Assembly (NCBI RefSeq): GCF_025567405.1
Contig: NZ_JAOQKJ010000002.1
Location: 304,739-368,738, forward strand
DNA length: 64,000 bases
DNA from: Suilimivivens aceti
GTDB taxonomy: Bacteria > Bacillota > Clostridia > Lachnospirales > Lachnospiraceae
Direction of reading: 5' to 3'
The notes beneath the pieces are model-generated. The model was given only the letters and a program-made list of their open reading frames with translations. It had not been told where the DNA came from and did no database searches. This document shows, piece by piece, positions 55,389-63,515 of this stretch (position 1 is the stretch's first letter; each line of letters starts with the position of its first letter). The translations under genes and the position numbers were made by a program.

Positions 55389-55588
55389 CGCCTCGTGACA
55401 GCAAAGAATGGAAACTGGAATATAATGCCCGGACATCAGCAGAACGTTCAAACAAACGTGAGAAAATAGACTTTCAATTAGAAAGCGGCAGACACCGCAT
55501 CTATCATATCCTGATGCTACAGCATCTGGATGCCTGGGATCTGCCTTTCGAATCCACCCTGCAAAAGCTGATTTTGAATGTAGCATGA
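55389..55588 (+). pseudogene. C-terminal remnant of a DDE transposase
   Basis: Plus strand codons from about 55389 read PPRDSKEWKLEYNARTSAERSN and run to a TGA at 55586-55588 through LMLQHLDAWDLPFES. The pattern (YNARTSAERSNKREK, then QHLDAW) is that of the end of DDE-type IS transposases common in Lachnospiraceae. A piece seems deleted between GRHR and the QHLDAW part. The rest of the element is gone. Confidence 0.7.
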
Positions 55589-55740
55589 TCCTACCGTTAT
55601 CATACCTCATTTTTCGGAATAGCAACAGTCCTATGTCTATTTTTTGTGCCCATTTTTTCCGTTTTGGATAATATTTACTTGTCAAAGTTCAATGCCAGAG
55701 TTTCGCTGGCATGATCTATCGGAATTTTGAGAAATCATCA

Positions 55741-55815
55741 CCCATCTTCTGTAAACATTCTAACGTATCTTCCACATTCTTATCACCGGATAAGGTTCTC
55801 AGAAGCTTAATCAGC
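55741..55815 (-). pseudogene. Internal fragment of a third Rpn copy
   Basis: These 75 nt match 52040-52113 inside Rpn copy 1 with few differences, then jump directly to the upstream flank repeat at 55817. An internal deletion of the 5' part of the gene explains this. Bases 55589-55740 between the transposase remnant and this fragment show only a small hairpin (TGCCAG/CTGGCA at 55693-55711). Confidence 0.85.
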
Positions 55816-55816
55816 A

Positions 55817-55912
55817 TTTCATTTAGCAGCAATATATTTTGGTCAGTTTACCGTTTTATAATATTTAATTTATAAATGCATTTCTACATCAGCTTATCTA
55901 TAAACTTTTCAT
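55817..55912 (-). repeat. Third copy of the Rpn flank repeat
   Basis: Starts CATTTAGCAGCAATATATTT, as at 52971 and 58868. It is more diverged than the other two copies near its right end. Confidence 0.85.
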
Positions 55913-55933
55913 AAAACCATGTCATATCATCAA

Positions 55934-56075
55934 CTTTTGAAAGTATTGTCAGCTCATCCAGGGCAGCATCATAAGACCTGAACGCAGGTGCAGACTCCAT
56001 ATCCGGACGTTCAAAATTCATTAATCAACGCATTTTTACCAACACGATGTCTGTCATAGATAACAATACACTCAC
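55934..56075 (-). pseudogene. Fragment of a second DUF234-type ATPase gene
   Basis: These bases match 57295-57515 of the intact ATPase gene but lack about 90 nt in the middle, with the break at a short shared TTAATCA. The end joins directly to a 50-nt palindrome, so the first codons are also missing. Confidence 0.82.
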
Positions 56076-56114
56076 AAGAAAGTAACTCGTAAGTTATTTT
56101 CTTGTGAGTGTATT
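56065..56114. repeat. 50-nt palindrome, copy A
   Basis: Two 23-nt arms around a central CGTA, with 22 Watson-Crick pairs and one G-T pair. It begins in the ATACACTCA that also belongs to the ATPase fragment. Compare 57609-57658. Confidence 0.9.
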
Positions 56115-56193
56115 AATTCAAGAAATCCTCAAAATCAACAAAAAAGATCCTCAGTTCTGTCAAAGTCTGTACTTTAATGCTTGAATAAATAAT

Positions 56194-57591
56194 TTATTTA
56201 TAGAGATCTCCCAGCGTTATTAAATGAACTTCTCCACGCTCCTCTGCCTGAAGAAGGCCATCTGTAAATCCACCCTTTGAAAAAATATAGTAATGATAGG
56301 TGCTGCCCTTTCCAAAGGCAGCTGCATACTCCCTGATTAACTCAAGTTCGTCCACTCCAATTTTCTCATTTCTGTACTTACACGAACCAATAATATAGTT
56401 CCTACCCTCAACAGGCGTTCCTACAATATCAATTTGTATCTGCATTTTCTTATTCGGATCAGTCCCCCACCATTGACCAATTTCACTCAGTTCAACAGGA
56501 AGGTTATCTGAATAATAAAGCAGATAATCCCGACACATCTTCTCAAATATCAGTCCCATATAATCAGGAAGATATTGTTTTACAGCGTGCGGATAGATCT
56601 TTGCAATCCTGCCTGAATCAATTGCACTCATGTTGGCAGGCACAAACCGATACCAAAATCGAAAAAAATTGTCTGCCAACAAATAAATAGTCTTCTTACC
56701 TGCTTTTTCTGATATTGGTGTTTCTTTTTTTACAATACCAAGTTCCATCAATGTCTTAAGATATTTAGATACTACTGAATTCTCTTCGCCGACTTTTGTC
56801 TTAATATCATTCATCCGTGAAGCTCCTTCAGCAATTGCTTTAATGATTGCATTGTAAACAGCCGGTTCCCTGAGTTCCTGCTTCAGCAGATTTCCTGGTT
56901 CTTCATACAAATAGCTGGATCGGTCAAAAAAGTTACTCAGTAAGGCTTCATCCACACTATCCTTCACATCCAGTTTGTTAATATAATGAGGTACTCCTCC
57001 TGTGATGCCGTAAATCAGAGAATTATCCTCTACAGATAAATCAGGATGGAACACTGATGTTTCTTTATAATCCAGTGGCTTTATCTTAAACTGCCCAGTT
57101 CTTCTACCATACAACGGGCTTTCCTTTCCAAGCACCTGACTCTCCATGAAGCTCATGGACGAACCACAAAGAATCAAATACATCCTAGTCTCTGTCCACT
57201 TATGGTCAATGATGTGCTGCAACATTGCAGAAATAGCAGGTTTCGCTTTGGCAAGATAGGGATATTCATCAATAACAAACACGATTCGTTTTTCTTTCGA
57301 AAGTATTGTCAGCTCATCCAGCGCAGCATCATAAGATCTGAACTCAGGTGCAGACTCCATATCCGGACGTTCAAAACTCATAATTGACTTCGAAAGAGCT
57401 CCCAGATTTTCTTTTTCTGTCGTATTCAACGCAGAGAAAAAAATCGTTGGTTTGTCCTTACAAAATTCGTTAATCAGCGCAGTTTTACCAACACGTCGTC
57501 TGCCATAGATAACAATACACTCAAACTTACCATCTGCATAACGTTTATTCAGTTTTCTTAGTTCCTCCTTACGGCAATAAAACCTACTCAT
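56194..57591 (-). CDS. ATP-binding protein with DUF234 (archaeal-type ATPase family)
   Basis: A 465-aa ATPase. IVIYGRRRVGKTALINEF near residue 27 is the Walker A loop of the archaeal ATPase/AAA_35 group; RIVFVIDEYPYLAKA near residue 101 is Walker B. A winged-helix-like part follows (EENSVVSKYLKTLMELGIV, about 270-290). The C-terminal DUF234 region ends with IDIVGTPVEGRNYIIGSCKYR, which fits a D-x(n)-E/S-x-K nuclease-like core. The function of this family is not known. A 50-nt palindrome lies 17 nt upstream, and a decayed duplicate lies just downstream at 55934-56075. Confidence 0.82.
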   Translation of the reverse strand: MSRFYCRKEELRKLNKRYADGKFECIVIYGRRRVGKTALINEFCKDKPTIFFSALNTTEKENLGALSKSIMSFERPDMESAPEFRSYDAALDELTILSKEKRIVFVIDEYPYLAKAKPAISAMLQHIIDHKWTETRMYLILCGSSMSFMESQVLGKESPLYGRRTGQFKIKPLDYKETSVFHPDLSVEDNSLIYGITGGVPHYINKLDVKDSVDEALLSNFFDRSSYLYEEPGNLLKQELREPAVYNAIIKAIAEGASRMNDIKTKVGEENSVVSKYLKTLMELGIVKKETPISEKAGKKTIYLLADNFFRFWYRFVPANMSAIDSGRIAKIYPHAVKQYLPDYMGLIFEKMCRDYLLYYSDNLPVELSEIGQWWGTDPNKKMQIQIDIVGTPVEGRNYIIGSCKYRNEKIGVDELELIREYAAAFGKGSTYHYYIFSKGGFTDGLLQAEERGEVHLITLGDLYK

Positions 57592-57608
57592 CTTCTTGTC
57601 TCCAAACC

Positions 57609-57658
57609 ATTATACTCATAAGAAAGTAACTCGTAATTCACTTTCTTATGAGTATAAT
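57609..57658. repeat. 50-nt palindrome, copy B, upstream of the DUF234 ATPase
   Basis: The same architecture as 56065-56114: 23-nt arms around CGTA, the outer 19 bp perfectly paired. Compared with copy A, three base pairs differ in both arms at once, so pairing is kept. A left arm alone is found at 51762-51784. Confidence 0.9.
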
Positions 57659-57706
57659 AATTCAAGAAATGTTCAAAGTCAATCAAAAAAGATTCTCTGA
57701 TATTAC

Positions 57707-58591
57707 CTACCAGTACAACCTCATATTCTCTGCAGCATCCGCATCTGACAAATGAAACCGTTGTTTCACCTTATCCTCAGTTTTGTCAAAGTCTGCACCC
57801 AGTTCCTTGCAAGTCACTATCAGTGCCTGTATTCCTTCTTTTATTCCTTCCTTTATTCCTTCCTGTCTTCCCTGTCTGGTATATTGCTCAAATAATTCGC
57901 ACACGGTAATCTCATCCTCCTCTTTTACACCCATTTTCTGTAACTGCTCTATAGTATTCTCTACATGTTCTTCTCCTGATAAAGTTCTCAGAAGCTTAAT
58001 CAGCGCTTCCTTATGCACCACTTTCTGATCGGATCTATATCCATTGCCCTCAGCCAGGTAATCCACCACAATACGCATATCACTCTGAAATAAGTTTCTT
58101 ATTTCCTTCGGCAGTTTTCTCATTTCAAATACATGCAGTTTCAAATCATCTATATAACTCAGTACTTTTCCGGGATAATTTCTGCTCTGAAACATTTCGT
58201 AAATGCTTCTGTTCTGCTTCCATGATCCCTCTCCCCAGTATAAAACAATTTCGACTACCGGATAAACGTCTTTCACTTTACCATCGTACTGTTCACGATA
58301 TGCACTGCCAACATAACCTGCCTTCCGGAATATCATCTTGGAATCCAGTCTTGTCTGATTGGCAAACAGGTACTGCATCGTCACCCGCCCATCATGCATT
58401 TCATACTTGGCTACGTCTTCTAACTGGTTCCTCAGATTTTCTCTTCCCTGATATACGGTCTCTGTCGGTGATGCCAGAAGGCTGTCCTTATTTGTCCTCT
58501 GCAGTCCCTCATATATTAGTACATTAATAATATCAGCTGCTACATCCGGATATGTTTCAAAATTCTTCGCTGTAAGATCATTTGTTTCCAT
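57707..58591 (-). CDS. Rpn family recombination-promoting nuclease/putative transposase, copy 2
   Basis: A 294-aa paralogue of the protein at 51793-52701, differing at a modest number of positions and having two fewer GIKE units in its C-terminal repeat. The nuclease-like core (DVYPVVEIVLYWGEGSW) is unchanged. Differences are clustered around residues 215-235 (HVENTIEQLQ against NVEDTLECLQ). It lies just left of the assembly gap, which falls in its upstream flank. Confidence 0.8.
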   Translation of the reverse strand: METNDLTAKNFETYPDVAADIINVLIYEGLQRTNKDSLLASPTETVYQGRENLRNQLEDVAKYEMHDGRVTMQYLFANQTRLDSKMIFRKAGYVGSAYREQYDGKVKDVYPVVEIVLYWGEGSWKQNRSIYEMFQSRNYPGKVLSYIDDLKLHVFEMRKLPKEIRNLFQSDMRIVVDYLAEGNGYRSDQKVVHKEALIKLLRTLSGEEHVENTIEQLQKMGVKEEDEITVCELFEQYTRQGRQEGIKEGIKEGIQALIVTCKELGADFDKTEDKVKQRFHLSDADAAENMRLYW

Positions 58592-58615
58592 CTGCTCTCC
58601 TTGCCGGGAAATTCA

Positions 58616-58865
58616 NNNNNNNNNNNNNNNNNNNNNNNNNNNNNNNNNNNNNNNNNNNNNNNNNNNNNNNNNNNNNNNNNNNNNNNNNNNNNNNNNNNNN
58701 NNNNNNNNNNNNNNNNNNNNNNNNNNNNNNNNNNNNNNNNNNNNNNNNNNNNNNNNNNNNNNNNNNNNNNNNNNNNNNNNNNNNNNNNNNNNNNNNNNNN
58801 NNNNNNNNNNNNNNNNNNNNNNNNNNNNNNNNNNNNNNNNNNNNNNNNNNNNNNNNNNNNNNNNN
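58616..58865. other. Assembly gap (250 N)
   Basis: No bases are known here. The gap lies in the flank of Rpn copy 2. The corresponding stretch beside copy 1 (52726-52968) is 243 nt and contains no gene. Confidence 0.99.
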
Positions 58866-58990
58866 TTCATTTAGCAGCAATATATTTTGGTCAGTTTATC
58901 GTTTTATAATATTTAATTTATAAACACATATCTACATCAGTTCATCTATAAAAATTTTGTAAAGCTTCACGTGAATCTTTTCTATAGTCC
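58866..58990 (-). repeat. Flank repeat beside Rpn copy 2
   Basis: Matches 52969-53090 with few changes and ends in CTATAGTC as there. It marks the right end of the duplicated unit. Confidence 0.9.
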
Positions 58991-59018
58991 ACACCGTGTA
59001 AGCAGGCTTCACATATAA

Positions 59019-59050
59019 ATATCCCCGCAGAGCCAGGCCTTGCGGGGATA
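59019..59050 (-). terminator. Possible terminator of the truncated surface-protein gene
   Basis: A 9-bp stem (ATCCCCGCA / TGCGGGGAT) downstream of the stop at 59059. The following T-tract is poor. Confidence 0.5.
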
Positions 59051-59058
59051 GAATTTAC

Positions 59059-59436
59059 TTATTTCGTCTTTACCTTCGCATCCTTATAAGCAAGTGCAAA
59101 GGCATAGAACTTATCTGTTGAGATAGTAATAGGTGCAGGATCCTTATCCTGATCCTTTAAGATTATCGGAACTCCCTTTTCCGTCACACATATCATTTCG
59201 AATCCATGACCAGCAGCCTGCAATTCCTTTGGAATTGAAAAAGTGATGGTTACTGCCTTGTCCATCTTATAGAGTCTTTTACCGTTTGGAAGAATGTTGT
59301 AGGTTCTGCCAATGGTATATTTTCCAAGGACTGCCTCAAAGGATTCAAAGCATTTCTTTCCCTGCATCGCATTCTTCACAGTAACCGGATAAGCATTAGC
59401 TTTATCAGCAGTACAAATCACCTGCTCCTTACCATT
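59059..59436 (-). pseudogene. C-terminal remnant of a large surface or secreted protein
   Basis: The minus strand encodes about 125 residues that look like the end of a long extracellular protein: beta-rich, ending in TISTDKFYAFALAYKD. Upstream of about 59436 the frame continues into sequence that belongs to another fragment on the plus strand, so I regard the open frame up to 59541 as a chimera. No signal peptide or domain is left, and the original protein cannot be named. Confidence 0.5.
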
Positions 59437-59565
59437 ATTCCGCGGATGGTAAACCGCGTCTGCGAAAAGAGCCTGATGTATGCCAGTCAGACGCAAAAGC
59501 GGCTGGTCGATGACCAAATGGTCAGCTATGTGGCAGAACACGAAATGCTTGTTGTGAATGAGTAA
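59437..59565 (+). pseudogene. C-terminal fragment of an unidentified gene
   Basis: On the plus strand a frame reads PRMVNRVCEKSLMYASQTQK on to MLVVNE and a TAA at 59563-59565. It is hydrophilic and helical and is followed 5 nt later by a GC-rich hairpin (CGCCGCCG / CGGCGGCG, 59571-59597). This looks like the true end of a lost gene, but I do not recognise the family. Bases 59598-59776 show nothing further. Confidence 0.35.
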
Positions 59566-59776
59566 GCGAACGCCGCCGAAGAAAATCTCCGGCGGCGATA
59601 ACCCATACGACGTTCATGACGCAAAACTGAGCAGTTCAGCAACAGCTCATGAGAGCAGTTCCATGACAGCTCATGAAATCAGCAACAGGTATATCAATGC
59701 AAGCATTCTGCCTTTATTATGAATGTTTTATCAAAATAAGAATGGCGAAGTGCTTATCGTAACACTCCGCCGAAAG

Positions 59777-59813
59777 CCTAACCGGTTTGAGCAAAAAATG
59801 CTTGGTTAGGTCT
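59777..59813 (-). terminator. Possible terminator after the abiF pseudogene
   Basis: Arms CCTAACC and GGTTAGG around a T-rich loop, about 30 nt past the stop. The T-tract is weak. Confidence 0.35.
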
Positions 59814-59843
59814 GCTTTACTATTTTATGCAGCTCTGCTTCAT

Positions 59844-60752
59844 TTATACACTTAGATGTGCTTTCCAATCCGCCGGAAGATTCATTGCTGTAAGACTGAC
59901 TACACCAATATTATTTTGAATCAGCTTATCAAAAGCATCAACAAATACTGTCCACTCCTCATCGGATGAACGCAGATACTTCATTGCCAGTAGGATTTGA
60001 TACAAACCGTTATGTGCTGGCGGTGGTGTGACCTTATCTGCATTCAGAATTTCCGGTGTCGTATGTATTGTGCGATTGTAAATTCTGGAATTATGAGCAC
60101 ACATATTACGCAATACTGAAACGCCCTGTATCCATGAAGCAAGCATTTTCTGTGATGGATTTACCAAATTCCCTTTTTTCGATTTATACTGGTAATTAGT
60201 GGTCAATATAGAATACGAACTTCCAGTACCTGTTTTCAAATTCTTAATTATCTTCGATAGCGTACCAAATGAAAGAACTTCAACAGTTGCCCATACAGGC
60301 ACCTCTCCATCATGATTGTCAAAATTATGTTTGATAAACACATCATTAGAGCGAGCAATTTCAGACGCTACAGTAGACATATTCTGCCAATACAGTTTTT
60401 TCTCTTTAAAAATCGATGAATCCTGCAATACAAGTGGCTCTCCGTGTATTAGTAACGCTTCCACCAATCGTACTCTCAAAGCCACTTCAATCTTGGAAAT
60501 CATTGAAAAAATCAAAGCAGATAATTCCTGATCAAATTAATACAACTTTAAAATATCTTCAAACTTTGTTCCTGGAACATACTTCTTTGTAGCATTATCA
60601 TATAAGTGGAACGAGTATCCACGCAAACGATAAAATCCAACGGACTTTAATGCCTTTTCTACGTCCGCACGAGAAGTAATTACCATTCCTACATCAATAT
60701 ATGATTGTACCTGCTGTTCTATTGTTAAAATTTGTTTTGTATATTGATACAT
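59844..60752 (-). pseudogene. abiF: AbiF/Abi_2 family HEPN protein, broken by one in-frame stop
   Basis: Reading from the ATG at 60750-60752 (YQYTKQILTIEQQVQSYIDVG) the frame is open to TAA at 60537-60539 and then continues in the same frame, FDQELSALIF ... IEVALRVRLVEAL, to 59844. The whole, about 300 codons, is a normal-length Abi_2 protein. SVGFYRLRGYSFHLY is the N-terminal family motif, and RNMCAHNSRIYNR near the C-terminus is the R-x4-H HEPN ribonuclease motif. One base change (for example AAA, CAA or GAA to TAA) explains the stop. Relatives AbiD/AbiF abort phage infection. Confidence 0.88.
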
Positions 60753-60759
60753 AAACACC

Positions 60760-60822
60760 CTATAAATGAAAAAGTCCCACCGGGTTGCGCATGAAAAATC
60801 AGAGGCGTGGTGGGTTCTGTTA
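60760..60822 (-). ncRNA. Candidate abiF RNA (small structured RNA before abiF)
   Basis: Between the promoter at 60828-60855 and the abiF start lies a short element with a hairpin: CCCACC at 60809-60814 (minus reading) pairs with GGTGGG at 60776-60781, enclosing a loop with GCGCAACCC, and a TTTTT follows. Structured RNAs are known upstream of abiF-type genes and some act as antitoxins of the HEPN protein. Position and terminator-like end fit; the match to the known motif was not tested by covariance model. Confidence 0.6.
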
Positions 60823-60827
60823 CTGTC

Positions 60828-60855
60828 ATTATACAACTTTTATTGTGGCCGTCAA
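60828..60855 (-). promoter_or_regulatory. Promoter of the abiF RNA/abiF unit
   Basis: Minus strand TTGACG, 16-nt spacer, TATAAT. It points to a transcription start around 60821, exactly at the head of the structured element. Confidence 0.78.
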
Positions 60856-60965
60856 GATTCCTTTTCGAAAAAAGAATACAAGCTCCCACTAATTCCGTTT
60901 TTCGTAATTCTTTCCTTCATCATATTTGACCTCTTTCACACCACTCCGTTCTCTAGTATAATAAG

Positions 60966-61274
60966 TTACTTTGCCATTGCAGGATCTAATCCATATACTT
61001 CTCGCATAGAGAGATCTTTGGATGGATCAATGCTTTCAATATCGATTTTATATGAGTCATACGTTATACGATCCATAATGGCATCTGCCAGGGTACTTTC
61101 ATCGCCACAGATTTGTTGGTACCATTCACTTTCGCGGAACTGCGAGCAAAAGATCGTGGATGATTTCTTGCGTCTTTTGTGTATCAGTTCAAAAAGGTTT
61201 CTGGCTTCGGCTTCCGTCAGTTTGAGGAGAAGCCACTCGTCAATGATCAGTACTACTGGCTTGGTGTGCTTGAG
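60966..61274 (-). pseudogene. istB: C-terminal remnant of IS21 IstB ATPase
   Basis: The minus strand from about 61274 reads KPVVLIIDEWLLLKLTEAEA, then ELIHKRRKKSSTIFCSQF and ADAIMDRITYDSYKI, to TAA at 60966-60968. This is the Walker B half of the IstB transposition helper of IS21-type elements. The Walker A half and istA are missing. The next 250 nt (61275-61521) contain no gene I can support. Confidence 0.82.
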
Positions 61275-61521
61275 AAATCAAGTACCCGTTTTTTCTCAAA
61301 ACAAATATTTACCTGCATCTTCATCACACGCTGACCATTTCTTCTACTTCATTTTCCTTGCCACCCAATTATAAATTCTTCTGTCAAGTCATCAATATTT
61401 TCCCATTTACTGCCTTCTGTGACGCTATCTAAAGCATTCGTAATAATGCTCTCCTACCATGACATCTGAATAATTCAACTCCTTACATTTCTGCAAGCGC
61501 CTTTCCAAATTTCAATAAATA

Positions 61522-62040
61522 TTATCGTAACAAGTCCAGCAATGTATATTCACCCTTTTGAACTTTTGACATTTCATGATATTTCTTTATTGTCGTAACA
61601 AGAATCCTCGGATCGCTGAAGTACGTTTTCATAAAATCATAGGACTTTACCTCCGTCATCTTCAAATCCTCTTTGCAAAAACTGCTGGGTTTCTTCCCGG
61701 TTTTCTTGAATTCCTTATACTTATTCTCATTAAAGATGATTAGCATCTCTATTTCCGGTGCCGTAATAACATTAATCACATCCACCTTGCCAGCGTATGC
61801 CTTACTGAGCTTAAAGTTTTCACGTCTTGAGTCAAGAATTCTAATAACAGAAATCTTATCCATAAATCCTTTTCTCAAATATTTTTCTTCAAACTTCTTG
61901 CCTTCCCGACAGCGGATCACTTCTTCCTCAATCATCTCTTCTCGGGAAAAAATCAGGAGCCCATAATCCAAGAGTATATCTATAATGGCAGTTTCAGCTG
62001 CGCCCTCACAGATACATGCCTTATATTTTGCTAATTCCAT
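61522..62040 (-). CDS. Small TOPRIM/RloB-like protein paired with ATPase
   Basis: A 172-aa protein. CICEGAAETAIIDILLDYGL near residues 9-28 resembles the first TOPRIM motif (EG-x-x-E), VIRILDSRRENF near residue 65 is where the DxD-like motif would be, and VITAPEIEMLIIFNENKYKEF near residue 92-112 matches the P-x-x-E-x-(L/W) segment seen in RloB/AbiLii-type proteins. These similarities are by eye and modest. It lies 9 nt downstream of an SMC/ABC-like ATPase gene, and such ATPase plus TOPRIM pairs (PARIS, AbiL, Gabija-like) act in phage defence. Confidence 0.6.
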   Translation of the reverse strand: MELAKYKACICEGAAETAIIDILLDYGLLIFSREEMIEEEVIRCREGKKFEEKYLRKGFMDKISVIRILDSRRENFKLSKAYAGKVDVINVITAPEIEMLIIFNENKYKEFKKTGKKPSSFCKEDLKMTEVKSYDFMKTYFSDPRILVTTIKKYHEMSKVQKGEYTLLDLLR

Positions 62041-62049
62041 GGGTACCTC

Positions 62050-63216
62050 CTATGCAAGAAAGGCAGCGATACTCTTCTTTAGCTGCATATATGCCTCGTA
62101 TGTCGGAGTCGTACCTTCAAGAAAACCGCTCTGGTATGCATCGCTCTTCTTGATATCATTTCTTTTCAGTATATTTGATAGATTCTCTACTGTGATGCCA
62201 TTACGATTTCTGGTAATAAATATGCTATCATTACGATCATACTCATCAAGTAATTCCGGATAATGTGTAGAAAAGATAAGTATACCACCTTTTTTGTTCA
62301 GCTTGCTGTCCATGAAGAATCGCATCAGTGTCGTAACAATTTCTTTATTGAAATGGTTCTCTACTTCATCTACAACAATATACCCACCTTTTTGCAATAC
62401 TTCCTGCGCAAGGGTAAAAGTAATCATTCCTTTTACCGTACCTGATGAAAGGTAGTTGTTCAGTTCCACCGGATTATTAAGAAGAATTTCCTCTTTTCCC
62501 TTGAATTTCAGATGGATTAGTGTCTTATTGTCATTTTCATCAAAATGCAACCTCTCAATTGTCGGATCCAAGAATGTAATGACCTCTGTAGGAATATCTT
62601 CTGAGAATGGAAGAACATTTTCATTTGTATATTTCAAAAGATTTACTATACGTATATGTTCCTTTGTCTTTTTATTCCTGGCAATCATAATACTTACATC
62701 TTCGGATAAAAATTCTTCCTGGCTGCTCCTGATTATCGCCGGCTCTTTTCCCTCAAAATCAAGCATTGCCTTGCGGGTAGTCACTTCAACTACATTCTTT
62801 TTCCATAAAGACTCTGAGACAATACTGTAATTTGTCCCTTCTGACTTACTTTTCTTGGATGCAATAAGCGTTTCCAATCGACAAATTTCATTCGTCTTTC
62901 CGGAAAAGAAATACATATTCAATTTAACTTCTTTTGCGTCTCCCAATATATCTCTGGTTTCAATGTGGTTAATTGGCTCATTATTGATTATTTCTAGAGC
63001 AAGCAGAATAACCTTTAATACAGATGTCTTACCGGATGCATTGATACCAATAAAACCAGTTGCAGAATTTAAATAAATATTTGAAAATAACGGATACAGA
63101 ATACTCTTTTGTTCTTCTGCGATTCTCTGCTGCGCATAAAAAGTCAAATCAAGCTTTTCCTTGAATAGCGGTAATCCTTCCGCTGTAATACGAAGAAGTT
63201 TCATGAGTGCCTCCAA
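62050..63216 (-). CDS. SMC/ABC-like AAA ATPase of a two-gene system
   Basis: A 388-aa ATPase of the AAA_15/AAA_21 (overcoming lysogenization defect-like) group. TGFIGINASGKTSVLKVIL near residue 55 is Walker A, LSSGTVKGMITFTLAQEVL near residue 258 is an ABC-signature-like stretch, and GGYIVVDEVENHFN near residue 278 is Walker B, followed by IFSTHYPELLDEYDR with the switch histidine. No nuclease domain is fused; the partner gene 9 nt downstream probably supplies it. A start 12 nt further in (MKLLRITAEG) is possible. Confidence 0.8.
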   Translation of the reverse strand: MEALMKLLRITAEGLPLFKEKLDLTFYAQQRIAEEQKSILYPLFSNIYLNSATGFIGINASGKTSVLKVILLALEIINNEPINHIETRDILGDAKEVKLNMYFFSGKTNEICRLETLIASKKSKSEGTNYSIVSESLWKKNVVEVTTRKAMLDFEGKEPAIIRSSQEEFLSEDVSIMIARNKKTKEHIRIVNLLKYTNENVLPFSEDIPTEVITFLDPTIERLHFDENDNKTLIHLKFKGKEEILLNNPVELNNYLSSGTVKGMITFTLAQEVLQKGGYIVVDEVENHFNKEIVTTLMRFFMDSKLNKKGGILIFSTHYPELLDEYDRNDSIFITRNRNGITVENLSNILKRNDIKKSDAYQSGFLEGTTPTYEAYMQLKKSIAAFLA

Positions 63217-63515
63217 ATTTATTAACAGTTTTTACGTTTTTATTCTTAATATAGGAATAGTATACCACTTGTCGTGTAATTTATCAACGAACTTTACGTT
63301 TTTATAATAATCAACCTGTCCGGTTCTGTAAACTGGTAGGGATGTGCCGTCTAAACAAAACGACATTTAACCGACACTCAAACCGACAATTTTACGTAAG
63401 TAAAGAAGTCCCCGAAGGAACTTCTTTCACCACAAATCATATTCATTTTTATCGTAAATGCACCATAGCAAGTACCTTGACAACTATAAGCCGCTTTTGC
63501 GGCCTGCTGTAAATT
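63217..63515. other. Non-coding junction before IS66 remnant
   Basis: No gene is seen. An AT-rich promoter region for the ATPase (about 63220-63310) is followed by sequence that probably belongs to the end of the IS66 element. Confidence 0.4.

Noticed and set aside
55380..55685. A 101-codon minus-strand open frame
   Set aside because: The plus strand of the same DNA encodes a recognisable transposase tail, so the minus frame is a shadow.
58578..58923. Open frames crossing the N gap on both strands
   Set aside because: They exist only because N was read as open sequence.
60766..61374. A 202-codon plus-strand open frame
   Set aside because: It runs antisense across the abiF promoter and the istB remnant and has no family features.
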